Of a stretch of 64,000 nucleotides of DNA, positions 55,559 through 64,000 are shown one piece after another (the first letter of the stretch is position 1; each line of letters opens with the position of its first letter). The position numbers and the translations under genes are program-made. The notes beneath the pieces are model-generated. The model did not search any database. It was not told the DNA's origin and was given only the letters and a program-made list of their open reading frames with translations. The stretch lies in the NCBI GenBank assembly GCA_030248295.1, contig JASANH010000237.1:248001-312000 (forward strand), given 5' to 3'. Source of the DNA: Mesodorylaimus sp. YZB2_4. Lineage: Eukaryota; Nematoda; Enoplea; Dorylaimida; Dorylaimidae.

Positions 55559-55743
55559 CACTTTTGCCGTTTGGTCCCCAGGAAAAGGCTGGAATAAGGC
55601 TGGCTGAAGCCTAATATCAGCCTAAGCTTAAGTCTTATACCAGACTAAGCCTAGTATCAGTCTAAGCCAGTAATATGCCAGCCTACGCCTATGCCTAATA
55701 CCAGCCTAAGCTAACCTACGTTGGGGACCAAACAGCAAAAGTG
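55559..55743. mobile_element. Small MITE with 23-bp inverted repeats
   Basis: The ends are CACTTTTGCCGTTTGGTCCC on the left and its near-perfect reverse complement (CACTTTTGCTGTTTGGTCCC on the minus strand) on the right. The interior is a set of CCTAATATCAGCCTAAGC-like repeats. At 185 bp it has no coding capacity. Confidence 0.8.
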
Positions 55744-56499
55744 ACTATTCAATTGCGCAGCTTACCCATGATAACGGAATCCGCTATCGACACCGATGTC
55801 TTGACTCTGTGGTAATGAGTTGTAGACGCCGGCAGCTTCGGTTCGTGATGAAAGCAAAGACTCATTCACAAAAAAAACCTTGTCCGTGCTCTCCCAGCAG
55901 TATCGTGTGCTAAAACCAATCAAGTCAAGATAAGACAAGAAACATACTAAATATAGCAAGAATCACAATGGAATTTGCGAACAAACAACAGCTAAAACCA
56001 GTTAGTTCTTAGCTTCAAATTTTGAATTTTGAAAGGTATGGTATTGAGCACGATCACAGGATGTTACTGTGAGTAAATGAAGCGCTGCATCAGTCTCGCA
56101 GAACCCACACATTTTTTCGGACCCAAATACTGTACCGGACGCGGCGTCAGAACGCATCTGCTTGATGGAGTGTCTAGAATGTCAATAATGTTCTCGAAAA
56201 TGTCAAAAAAGATTGTAGAATAAGCAAGCAGAAAGTTAAAAAACTGACCGTAATTGAAAGGGGCATGTTGACAGTATTTTGATGAGACTTGTGTCTGGAC
56301 AGCAGAAGTCCGATTTTGCACTCGCCATAGTAAAATAACCAAAGCCATCCTATAAATACTGTAGCAGGTACAGATCACATCCTCAATCGAATGGTACTCC
56401 AAGAAAGTTAAAGGAAGCTTGAGAGCGACCATGAATCCAGTAGTCCTTCTCCTTGGTGTCGGTGTTGCTGGTGCAATTGTGGACAATGATGGGCAAGTG

Positions 56500-57060
56500 G
56501 CGTTGGTACAATTTAGGGAAACTAAAACTGAATCTCCTCGCCAAAAGTGAATTTAATTGTAACTGAATCATTTTTAAATAAGTCAAATTCAGTTTTCGGA
56601 ATACTGCGTTTTTTAAAATTAGTGGTTTATGCAGATGCTTAGAGAGGAATGAAACGCAGCTAGACGAAATGCAGGTTCGAGCTATAGTGATCGCGCGTAA
56701 AAGCCATTTTTTCATCCTTAAAAACCCCTGAATGGCCGTGAAAAATGGATCCGTTTAAGTTTTGGTTCACACATATCGTTGAGAAAACTTGCTACATCTT
56801 TTTAGCATTTTTGTTCTTTTCTATTTCTTGCCAGGTTAGCGCTGAGTGAAAGAGTTATTAGCTAGGCGAGGTCCATGCTGAAAAGCAGTCGGCATAATTA
56901 AAAATTTGCTGGACTTCGGTCGCTGACCACTGCTGAGTAGTTGGCCAACCGAGCTACAGTAAATAGTTTTGCTCTGAGATTTCGTTTGTACTAAACGAAA
57001 TTACAATCATTGGCTGCAATCATTGCGAGCTCGAATTAGAACGGTTACAAGGATGCCCTC
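56500..57060. repeat. Interspersed repeat, copy 2 (inside the foldback element)
   Basis: This is the same block order as at 51.31-52.30 kb (ACTGAATCTCCTCGCCAAAA to GAATTAGAACGGTTACAAGG), without the 400-bp interruption. Confidence 0.7.
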
Positions 57061-57175
57061 GCGTGTAGGTGCGTCGTAGTGGATACACGCAGGGTACGCT
57101 GTGTGTGAGCTGGTTTCCGCACAGCCCTGCTTACAACGTGGCCGGCTTTAGGCAAAAACAAAATATTGAAAAAAA
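57045..57175 (+). repeat. SINE family B 3' end
   Basis: AAGGATGCCCTCGCGTG, CACAGCCCTGCTTACAACG, TGGCCGGCTTTAGGCAAAAA and an A-rich end match the tail of the 53.1-kb copy. Confidence 0.6.
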
Positions 57176-57781
57176 TTGAACCAGCAACAGCGACCGAGGA
57201 GAATTACTAGCAGATTAATGACGCTCAAGCTTCCTTTGACTGTTTTAGAGTACTAATTGATTGAGGATCTGTTTCTAGTGTGCATAGAATACTTTCGTTA
57301 ATTTTACAATGATGCGCGCAAAATCGGACTTCCGCGGTCCAAACACAAGTCTCATCAAACTACTGTCAGCATGCCCCTTTTAATTGCCGTCAGTTTTTTT
57401 ATCTTTCTGCTCGTCAATTCTTAAATCTTGCTTGACATCTTCGAGAACACTAGACATTCTAGACACTCCAGCAATGCAGGTGCTTCCTGACGCCGCGTCT
57501 GGTAGAAAAATGTGAGTGTTGTAGGAGACTGATGCGGCGTTCATTCACATACATTTGCATATTGTGATTGTGGTCAATACCATCACTTGAAGCGCGTGAA
57601 CTTGCGACTTTGAAACTTAGAGTTAACGGTATAATTAATGATATATCGTTTCTCGGACGGATATCGTTACGGTTACCGTTATTTCAAAAAATTTCTTATC
57701 CTTATCGTTTCGTTGATGACGTTGAAATGATGTCGTTTACGACATGATATCGTTATCGTTATCGCTAACGCTATATACGCC

Positions 57782-57935
57782 GAGGCCGGTGGGTTAGGCG
57801 TCTGCCTCTAACGCCAGGTGCGCAGTTACAGGCGAAAGTTAGACTCGCGGGCCGGTAAATCATTTCGTGTAAAATGAGTCGCTTCACCCTCGAGTGCGCT
57901 TAAGCGTTTGGTGATGTGGTAAAACATGAACATAT
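57782..57935 (+). repeat. SINE family A copy
   Basis: GAGGCCGGTGGGTTAGGCGT, CTGCCTCTAACGCCAGGTGC, then GACTCGCGGGCCGGTAAATC, CTTCACCCTCGAGTGCGC and GTTTGGTGATGTGGTAAAAC. It is close to the 30.9-kb copy. Confidence 0.7.
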
Positions 57936-59038
57936 ACGCTAAGCACAACCGATTTTCTGATTTGTGGCCGTTGTGTATTTCATATTTCACGTAACGGTTA
58001 CCCCCCCCCCCCCCCTAATATTATTCTAGTGGGGATTTATTGGAGTGACAGTGGTGTATATAGGTAAATCATTAGCGCACTGAGGATAGTTATCTAGGGA
58101 TACAAAAAAATGATAATTTGATGTTTGATGCAGGAGAAAGGCGCTCTGCTTGCAATAAAACCCAAGTGGCTCAGGTTATGCACTAGGTTTTGTAGCTATT
58201 TGACTGACTGACTGCATATACTGCACAAAAAAGACTTACAGTCCATCCAAATGGCATAGGGTACGAGTTAAAAAACGTTACAAGAAATTTTAAAAGTAAG
58301 TCTGGGAACTCGTCAAAAGTGCAAATTTGAAACAAAAACTCATATTTATCAAAGGAATTGGACACAATATCGTATGGCACAGCGTTCCACATCCGGATCA
58401 TTCAGTATTTGGAACTTTGATGATACGATTCAGTGCGTGGCCGTTCTAACTACATAATTCTAAGTGATGCGATTTGCGGATCGCTGCAACGGCGCGCGGA
58501 GGATGCTCAGGACTCAGGTCAAGTTTTTACCAGGTTTGAGCTACAAAAGCCCCCGGGCCACTTGCTTTTAAGATAAGCCCGAAACCGCCGTCACGTACGT
58601 GAGCGTGAATATCGTACGCCACAGCACTCGACGTCCGAAACTTTTATTCTGACGAATAGGGTCTTTATATTCCGGTGAATGGGGATGCCACTGTGATCCA
58701 ATTTGCACTGGTCACTCGAACCTAACTTGCTGCCCAAGGAAAACAAGGTCAGACGATTTACAGCATTTGAAAATACGGACAGACTGTGGTCAAGGCCGTT
58801 CACTGCATGAACGCAGACACGAAACCATCGTGAGTCCATTTTGTCCATTCGCCCTTCCTTGACCTCTGCATTCTGTCTTTGGCGGTCATTTCTGACTTTC
58901 TCATCAATTAGGCTTCGCTTTCAGCCTACAGCGCACTTGAATCTCGATCGCAGTGAAGGTTGTTCACACTTAGCACTCATCCTTCCGACCATGATCATCA
59001 TAAAATGTCGTTCCATGATCTTAGAAAAGTAAAGAATC

Positions 59039-59524
59039 ATGACTTCAATTCGTAAAGTTTTCTTTATCCTTTTCATGACCAAATTTTCTTGGTGTTCATG
59101 GCGACCAAGCGTAGATTGGTATTGCGTTTCAAATTCGAAAAATCAACCATATCGTGATTTAATTTTTAAAAATTCTTTACCGAAATCCGATAGTTATTGG
59201 GAAGAAAGATTTTGTTTTCGCGCCGTTTCACCCGAGTTGCCTTGGATAAGTTCTAGGAAATTGTGCATGGGTGTGCGGGAAACTGAAATTGGTGAGAAGG
59301 CTATGATATTTGAAAATGATGAAATGGGTAGTGGATGGATGGAAAAATTTTGTTTTAATGTTTTGAACAATGCAAGCGAGTCCGATATGACATTTTATCA
59401 TGTACTGGCATATAAGCAACGCGAATATATGTGGATTGTCGAGGATACTATTCCAGAAATGGCCAATGGTTGGAATGTGATTTACTCTTTTGCTACGTAC
59501 AATTATTCCATCGGACTCATTTGA
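59039..59524 (+). CDS. Secreted protein of unknown family (161 aa)
   Basis: I do not recognise this intronless frame. It starts with a signal-peptide-like segment (IRKVFFILFMTKFSWCSW). The mature part of about 140 residues has several Cys (DWYCVSN, ERFCFRAV, RKLCMGV, EKFCFNVL), many aromatic residues and a spaced pattern of ERFCF and EKFCF. That suggests two related halves of about 65 residues. Two sequons (NAS, NYS) are present. It lies 720 bp upstream of the nuclease gene in the same orientation. A CATAAAA near 59000 may act as a TATA box. It is probably a real secreted protein, given the frame length in an otherwise stop-rich, AT-rich region. Confidence 0.6.
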   Translation: MTSIRKVFFILFMTKFSWCSWRPSVDWYCVSNSKNQPYRDLIFKNSLPKSDSYWEERFCFRAVSPELPWISSRKLCMGVRETEIGEKAMIFENDEMGSGWMEKFCFNVLNNASESDMTFYHVLAYKQREYMWIVEDTIPEMANGWNVIYSFATYNYSIGLI

Positions 59525-59718
59525 AAGGATCAAATTTTTTAAAGGTTATTTCGGATTGTGGTATTTAAATCTAATCGATTTTAAATTTGAGACTTTGAGA
59601 CAAATAGTTGTCCTGTCCTGAGTGCGAGCGCGTTTCGTGCGTTCATTCATTTATTTTCGCACAGGACGCCTAGAAGGGCTAACGTGCTATAAAGTGCGGT
59701 TGCAACGCCGGCGGGAAA

Positions 59719-59725
59719 TATAAAA
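59719..59725 (+). promoter_or_regulatory. TATA box of the secreted nuclease gene
   Basis: TATAAAA is 41 bp before the ATG at 59766. A second candidate, TATAAAG, is at 59688. The nearer box would place the start site past the ATG at 59745 and so favours 59766. Confidence 0.4.
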
Positions 59726-59765
59726 TTTTAAACTGCCAAATTCTGTGAATTGGTTTCTTGGCAAA

Positions 59766-60614
59766 ATGAGAATAAACACACTCAATTCAAGCCTACTAAT
59801 TGTATTCCTAATTCAAAGTGGGAGCGCGGATGAATCAGATTCTGGCGTTGAATCTGATCAAAATATTAATGAAAAAGATTTTACTAGATTTTCTCGAATA
59901 TCGCTCTCGAAATTGGACAGGCAAGATTTAAAACGCGAATTCGCTCGATTACGACAAGAAAAAGGAATTAATGAACGACATCCTTACAAGGATGACACGA
60001 AACATTTGGGGAATCCAATAAGGATCGTCTTAACAAGAAAAATTCCCACAAAAATTCAAAATAATGAAAAAAGTGGGAGTGCGGAACGAGTTGAATTTGT
60101 ATCAGCTCATATTACGAGTCGAACTCGAGAAAATCATTTTAGCTCGTCGATTAGTACATATATAAGAGAAAAATTAGGTGCTGGTCCTGATGATGATCGT
60201 GGTCATATCGTCATGGGCTCGGTGGGTGGTCCACCAACCAAATACAATGTATTCCCACAGCACAAAGTTGTCAATCGAGCTGGTCGGCCGAGTATTCTCA
60301 GCGATTGGCAAAGTAAAGGAGGAATTGAGAGGAAAATATTGAATTTTATTAAAAAAGGATCAACAGGCAGATCAGTTGGTTATTTGGTTCAATTAAAATA
60401 TAGTAATGATAAAGCTGGTCGGCCATCCGAATTTCGGTGGCACGCAACATTTCGGGAAGGGGACAGAGAGGTAGACCCTGAACCAGATGTGCCATCTTTC
60501 GGTTCTTCCGTCAATAGTGCTTCGTTTTCTGTGCTCAAACGAAAAGCTCCTAGCAGCAGTTGTCGGGGATCGAGTGGGAAGAAACGAGTTTGTGTTCGCA
60601 AAAAAACAAGTTAA
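59766..60614 (+). CDS. Secreted DNA/RNA non-specific endonuclease-like protein
   Basis: This is an intronless frame of 282 residues from 59766. That start is preferred to 59745 because it begins the signal peptide directly (MRINTLNSSLLIVFLIQSGS) and fits the TATA box. An acidic then basic, probably disordered N-terminal part follows. The C-terminal half has a His-Asn nuclease signature: DDDRGHIVMGSVGG, then KYNVFPQHKVVN, then a Trp and an IERKI Glu. This is the order of the DNA/RNA non-specific endonuclease (NS_2-type) family, where the His of RGH activates water and the Asn binds metal. A final strand (SVGYLVQLKYSN, FRWHATFREGD) fits the same fold. The C-terminus is Lys/Arg-rich. The likely role is degrading extracellular nucleic acid, in digestion or defence. 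Similar domains occur in bacterial secreted nucleases, so transfer is possible but not shown. Confidence 0.7.
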   Translation: MRINTLNSSLLIVFLIQSGSADESDSGVESDQNINEKDFTRFSRISLSKLDRQDLKREFARLRQEKGINERHPYKDDTKHLGNPIRIVLTRKIPTKIQNNEKSGSAERVEFVSAHITSRTRENHFSSSISTYIREKLGAGPDDDRGHIVMGSVGGPPTKYNVFPQHKVVNRAGRPSILSDWQSKGGIERKILNFIKKGSTGRSVGYLVQLKYSNDKAGRPSEFRWHATFREGDREVDPEPDVPSFGSSVNSASFSVLKRKAPSSSCRGSSGKKRVCVRKKTS

Positions 60615-60647
60615 GATATAGATGGTTTTAGGCTCAAAATCAAAAAG

Positions 60648-60745
60648 ATGTGGGTTGAGCGGGAATCGAACCCGTGTCTCTGTAAGCCCGAACTTCGCTT
60701 TGCTGGCTCCTATTACCCTCAACTAGCTCAGTTACGCGGTTCCAT
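60648..60745 (-). repeat. tRNA-like element after the nuclease gene
   Basis: The minus strand has an A-box-like TAACTGAGCTAGTTGAGG and a perfect B box in CGGGTTCGATTCCCGC, followed by TCAACCC. The 5' end (GGAACCG) cannot pair with the 3' CTCAACC to close an acceptor stem. It is therefore a tRNA-derived repeat or pseudogene, not a working tRNA. Confidence 0.5.
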
Positions 60746-61687
60746 ACCTGTTCAGCGCAGAAATTTTTTTTCTTATCTAGATTAATTTATTTAAAGCATT
60801 TTTCTGCAAAACTGAAACATTTTTTTGGATTTTGTCATAACTGGGGAAGTTTCTTGGTTTTGATCTGATAAAAGATGAAATTTCTTGAACTTGGTCTTGA
60901 TGCGACATGTGGTATTGGGATGAGTGAAATACCTAATCCAATTTTATAATTTTGCCAATTTGTTGTTTTTTCATGACTGCGCTATTATTGTGAATGTGGT
61001 ACATCGCATCGTTCTACTCACGTCAGTAACATAAAAGTGTCTGGTCCCGAGAATAGTCGACTACTATCATCAGCGACTGTTCAAGTACACACATACATAC
61101 AGTATATTCAGTGACAGAGGCGCGTCATGAGCTTTTTATGATTTCTGGATTGCAATCAAGCAAGCCCTCTTAAATTTTTGAGTGAAATGCTTCAAGCAAA
61201 TACGATTTGTATGGGTGCAGGGATACAAATCGCATATTCACGTCTATTATGCAATAAGGAATGACAGCGAATTAGTATTGGGTTATGTTGTCCAAGGCAA
61301 CAAAACCGGAACTCTGATGATTCACGCACAATCGCATAACAGTCTCAGCCAAATGGTGGATTTTCTGAAGTCCTGATAAGACCTAGAAAGAAACATGCAC
61401 AGTAGAGCCTGGTTCCATTTGTAATGTATTCCACTTGTGGATCAGAAGGGTTACAAGAATTCTTACATGTCCTATCAGAATTTATAAACTCATAAGAACA
61501 TGTCCTGGTCGGTTTCTGATAGTTGATCGAAGAAGTAGCTCCGGGCGACGATTCAGTGACCAGGCTGAGCGAATCGCGTCTGATAGCAGCACCTGCAGGG
61601 CATTTCAAGACTGTACATTGGCTGCTTGAATTTTTTTCAGACCATGCAGTTGATCAACATTTCATAGCACTCTACGTCATTATGATA
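60746..61687. other. Spacer before the Tc1/mariner element
   Basis: No known gene. A frame ending at 61376 (GYKSHIHVYYAIRND onward) begins after a GTGCAG acceptor-like site and could be a terminal exon, but no partner exons were found. Confidence 0.4.
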
Positions 61688-63351
61688 CACTACGTTCCAA
61701 AGTCTTGCACCACCGTTTGATTCCACACATTTTTTGCCTTTCAAGGTCTATTGATCACATTCTTTGACACGCAGCTGGCTAAAAGTCATATCAGCCCGCT
61801 CAGAATTTATTCGCCTTTCACATGATTCACATATAAGTCAATAAGACGCATTTACCCCTTTTCTGGACTTCAATTCTTTGGCCCTATCGGCCATACCATC
61901 AATTAAACAATGCAAGTAATCGATTGCGAAATTCTCCCAAATATCCTTAATACGTTTAAACAAGTCTTTAGCGCTCTTAAATGTTTCATAATGAATTTTC
62001 CGAGCGATATAATCCCAAATATGTTCGATCCGGCTCATATCTGGCGATTGAGGCGGCAAATTTATCATAATTTTCAATTTTCCATTTTTCATCCATTTCT
62101 TTGTCCTTTTACTGACATAACACGGCGCATTGTTTTGTTCAAAGAGGTATTGGCCATCAGGATGCAGATTTTCGATAGATGGAATCAGCTTCGTTCGTAA
62201 AATTCGTATATAATGGTCCAAATCGATCGATTCCTTTGCCCAATACAACTCGCCAACACCATGGTAGCTGAAGGTACCCCAAACCATTACGCCTCTCCCA
62301 CCAAATTTAACAGTCGTTCGAAGACCCTCATTGTTCAGCCTTCCATGAGGCATCATTAGACACCGCTGTGGCTTGTCAGAAACCGAATTGAACCGACTTT
62401 CATCCGACCACAGGACTTTCTTCCAAAAATCAGAATTCTCCCCCGAATACGTCGCTGCCCACTTCGTCCGTTTTCGTCGATTTGCCTTCGATAAAAGAGG
62501 TTTCTGGGCGCAAACATAGCTGCCGATGCCAACTTCATGAAGCCGTCTCATGACTGTCTGCTTGGACACTCGAGCTCCCGTTGATTCTTTAATTTCCTTG
62601 CTTAATTGAGTCAAGCTTTGCTTGCGATTCGACAAGGCCTTCCGTTCGATAACGTGATCGATGTGATCTGATGTCTTCCTTGGCCGAACAGAGCTACTAT
62701 TTCTTCTTCTTTTCACTGTTCCAGTTTCCTGCTCACGTTTCCGAATTCTCCCTACAGTTAATTGATTAATTTCGATGAGTTGATTTTTGTTCATTCGACG
62801 GCAATCTCACGGTTACTCAAACCTGTCTTTGCATAAGCAATAGTTTTTGCCGCTTTTTCAGGCGAAAGTGTTTTTTTTCTCCAGTTTTACGCACCGGGGC
62901 CCTAAAAGAAGTAAGAACAACAATAATCAGCCATCATGCGTCCAAAAATGCTAAACTGATCATCAATAATCATTAAAAATATCGATTTTATCAAAAAATC
63001 GATTACCCGATGATCAGAATGATAATCAGTGATTTTTTCAAAGAAAATATTTTAAACTATGTCTCAACATCCAAGTCTTGCATGAAAATCAACTTCCATT
63101 GGTGTTTGTTAATGGAAATAAATGTTTAATGAATACCAAAAAATTGATCAAAAAATGGCGAGTTTGTAAAAGTCTTGACAATTGGGGAAACTAACGACAA
63201 TCAGAAATTTTTTTTATATCACACGAAAGAGGACAATTTTTTGAGCTAGAAGAACACACATGCACAGGCGTTGCAGGCTCAAAGGGAGGGCGCTTGAAAT
63301 ATCATGAATGTGGATTACGCACAGGTGGTGCAAGACTTTGGGAACGTAGTG
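61688..63351 (-). mobile_element. Complete Tc1/mariner element with TIRs and TA duplication
   Basis: The left end reads CACTACGTTCCAAAGTCTTG then CACCACC. The right end, on the minus strand, reads CACTACGTTCCCAAAGTCTT then GCACCACC, an inverted repeat of about 28 bp. TA at 61686-61687 and TA at 63352-63353 flank the element, the hallmark target duplication of this superfamily. The element is 1664 bp and carries one transposase frame on the minus strand. Confidence 0.9.
61838..62794 (-). pseudogene. Inactive Tc1/mariner transposase (DD34E family, DND variant)
   Basis: A 318-residue frame shows a helix-turn-helix part (TQLSKEIKESTGARVSKQTV), then the DDE domain. The first Asp is in LWSDESRFN. 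The second position reads EQNNAPCYVS where the family has QDNAP, so the second catalytic Asp is Asn. The Glu is in MSRIEHIWDYI, at the DD34E spacing. The true N-terminus (KKTLSPEKAAKTIAYAKTGL) lies upstream in another frame and meets a TGA exactly where this frame starts, so there is also a one-base frameshift. Two independent lesions make it unable to catalyse transposition as read. It is otherwise long and well preserved, so inactivation may be fairly recent. Confidence 0.85.
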
Positions 63352-63778
63352 TATTTGTATAATGTATATGCGCACTTTTCTACCCCAAATGGATTAATGC
63401 ATCGGGCCTCCAATCGAGCTGAATTTTCACAGTTTTTATCAATTTCTTATACCAGATTTAAGAGTAGCGCGGGCGTTTTAACAACAAAAGCAGGACGAGG
63501 CGAGACTGCAAGCAACACAAAACCAACAGCTCTAGTACGAACGAGCTTTTTGTTCTCGACGATAGTAATAAGTTCCGGGCAGACAACGTTCCAGCAGATA
63601 ACCATGCATTATGTTAGCTCAGGTGACAACGACTGGCAGCCTTGTTGGACCAACTGCATGTAATCAATGCGCAGTTCCCACCCTATCAGGTGAATGGCAG
63701 GGATAAGCCTCGCATTTACAATACTCTACCGCACGTGTATACGGGCAGATTTCTTGGAAGAAAAAAAACGAATTTCGA

Positions 63779-64000
63779 ATGGTCAAAATGGTCAAGTCGC
63801 TTTTATTCTCTTTGCTGGCCTCTCTTTTCGTGGCTACGACTGGAACCCATTCGATCAAAAGACGATACGCATGGAAGGACGGATCGCATTTGTATTGGGC
63901 TGCAGGGTGCGACTGGTCTGGAAATGACATCGGGAATGTGCAAGTGCCAGGTGAGCAATGTGGCAGTGAGTGTGCCAGGACCGCGGGCTGCACCCACTTC
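63779..64000 (+). CDS. Secreted PAN/Apple-domain protein, cut by the window end
   Basis: The frame opens at 63779 (or at the second Met, 63788) with a signal peptide (KSLLFSLLASLFVATTGTHS). It continues with KRRYAWKDGSHLYWAAGCDW, NDIGNVQVPGEQCGSEC and CTHF before the window ends. It matches the start of the PAN-thaumatin gene at 54117 in the same order (KRFAWHDESDLFW, GCDW, NDIGDVQCPGEQCGGEC, CTHF). Whether a thaumatin domain follows cannot be seen. It begins 428 bp after the Tc1/mariner element, in the same orientation as the 54-kb gene. Confidence 0.8.
   Translation, partial: MVKMVKSLLFSLLASLFVATTGTHSIKRRYAWKDGSHLYWAAGCDWSGNDIGNVQVPGEQCGSECARTAGCTHF

Larger units (their letters stand above)
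56069..57548. mobile_element. Foldback DNA element with about 240-bp inverted repeats
   Basis: The left arm 56069-56325 and right arm 57312-57548 are inverted copies. Shared blocks include GCATCAGTCTC, GACGCGGCGTCAG, GGAGTGTCTAGAATGTC, AAAGGGGCATG and GATGAGACTTGTGT. The middle (about 56500-57175) carries the interspersed repeat also seen at 51.3 kb and a SINE family B tail. No transposase frame is seen, so it is non-autonomous. Confidence 0.8.
54861..59038. other. Repeat-rich spacer without a recognised gene
   Basis: It holds a small MITE (55.56 kb), a foldback element (56.07-57.55 kb), a SINE family B tail, a SINE family A copy, GTTATCGTTA-type short repeats at 57.65-57.77 kb and a C-run near 58.0 kb. 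No coding exon was recognised. Confidence 0.5.

Noticed and set aside
60648-60745. Functional tRNA gene on the minus strand
   Set aside because: The B box is perfect, but the acceptor stem cannot close and the anticodon arm spacing is irregular. It is recorded as a tRNA-like repeat instead.
61182-61376. Gene for a 64-residue protein
   Set aside because: It might be a last exon behind a GTGCAG acceptor, but no upstream exon or family match was found, so I did not call it.

Overview
The window is nuclear DNA from an invertebrate animal. Genes are split by GT-AG introns (from 47 nt to over 1 kb), several coding starts have TATA boxes 40-75 bp upstream, and the proteins are metazoan in type: an alpha-arrestin, a trypsin-fold protease and receptors with Ig, transmembrane and tyrosine kinase parts. 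Spacers are packed with tRNA-derived SINEs, miniature inverted-repeat elements, a LINE, a Tc1/mariner copy, minisatellites, TA microsatellites and long G or C runs. I cannot name the species; an arthropod-like or other ecdysozoan animal is a guess from the gene content only.

Layout. 1-4.1 kb: repeats, including a 40-bp minisatellite. 4.1-8.9 kb: a seven-exon alpha-arrestin (585 aa; the splice junctions were checked for phase). 9.3-11.3 kb: a minus-strand LINE reverse transcriptase. 11.3-20.4 kb: mostly repeats, with one small single-pass membrane protein at 15.5 kb. 20.4-29.6 kb: three secreted bulb-type (mannose-binding) lectin genes, two of them a recent tandem duplication. 29.6-30.9 kb: a tract crowded with TGATCA. 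31.5-33.3 kb: a five-exon secreted serine protease on the minus strand. 33.8-50.5 kb: a family of PAN/Apple-like receptors. It holds a small relic (33.8 kb), a decayed receptor tyrosine pseudokinase (35.6-41.5 kb), a collapsed relic (45.6-46.6 kb) and an intact receptor (48.1-50.5 kb) that keeps the ectodomain and membrane anchor but has lost the kinase. 54.1 kb: a secreted PAN plus thaumatin-like fusion; the start of a second PAN gene runs off the end of the window at 63.8 kb. 59.0-60.6 kb: a secreted orphan, and a secreted protein with a DNA/RNA non-specific endonuclease signature. 61.7-63.35 kb: a complete Tc1/mariner element with TIRs and TA target duplication, but a dead transposase.

How it fits together. 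Nearly every recognisable gene from 20 kb onward is secreted or membrane-anchored. The set (glycan-binding lectins, an elastase-like protease, PAN receptors, a thaumatin-like protein, a nuclease) would suit recognition of, and attack on, microbes or food at an epithelial surface. That is inference from the protein families and from the birth-and-death pattern of the paralogs. The least familiar features are the kinase-less receptor beside its decayed kinase-bearing relatives, the PAN-thaumatin fusion and the secreted nuclease.
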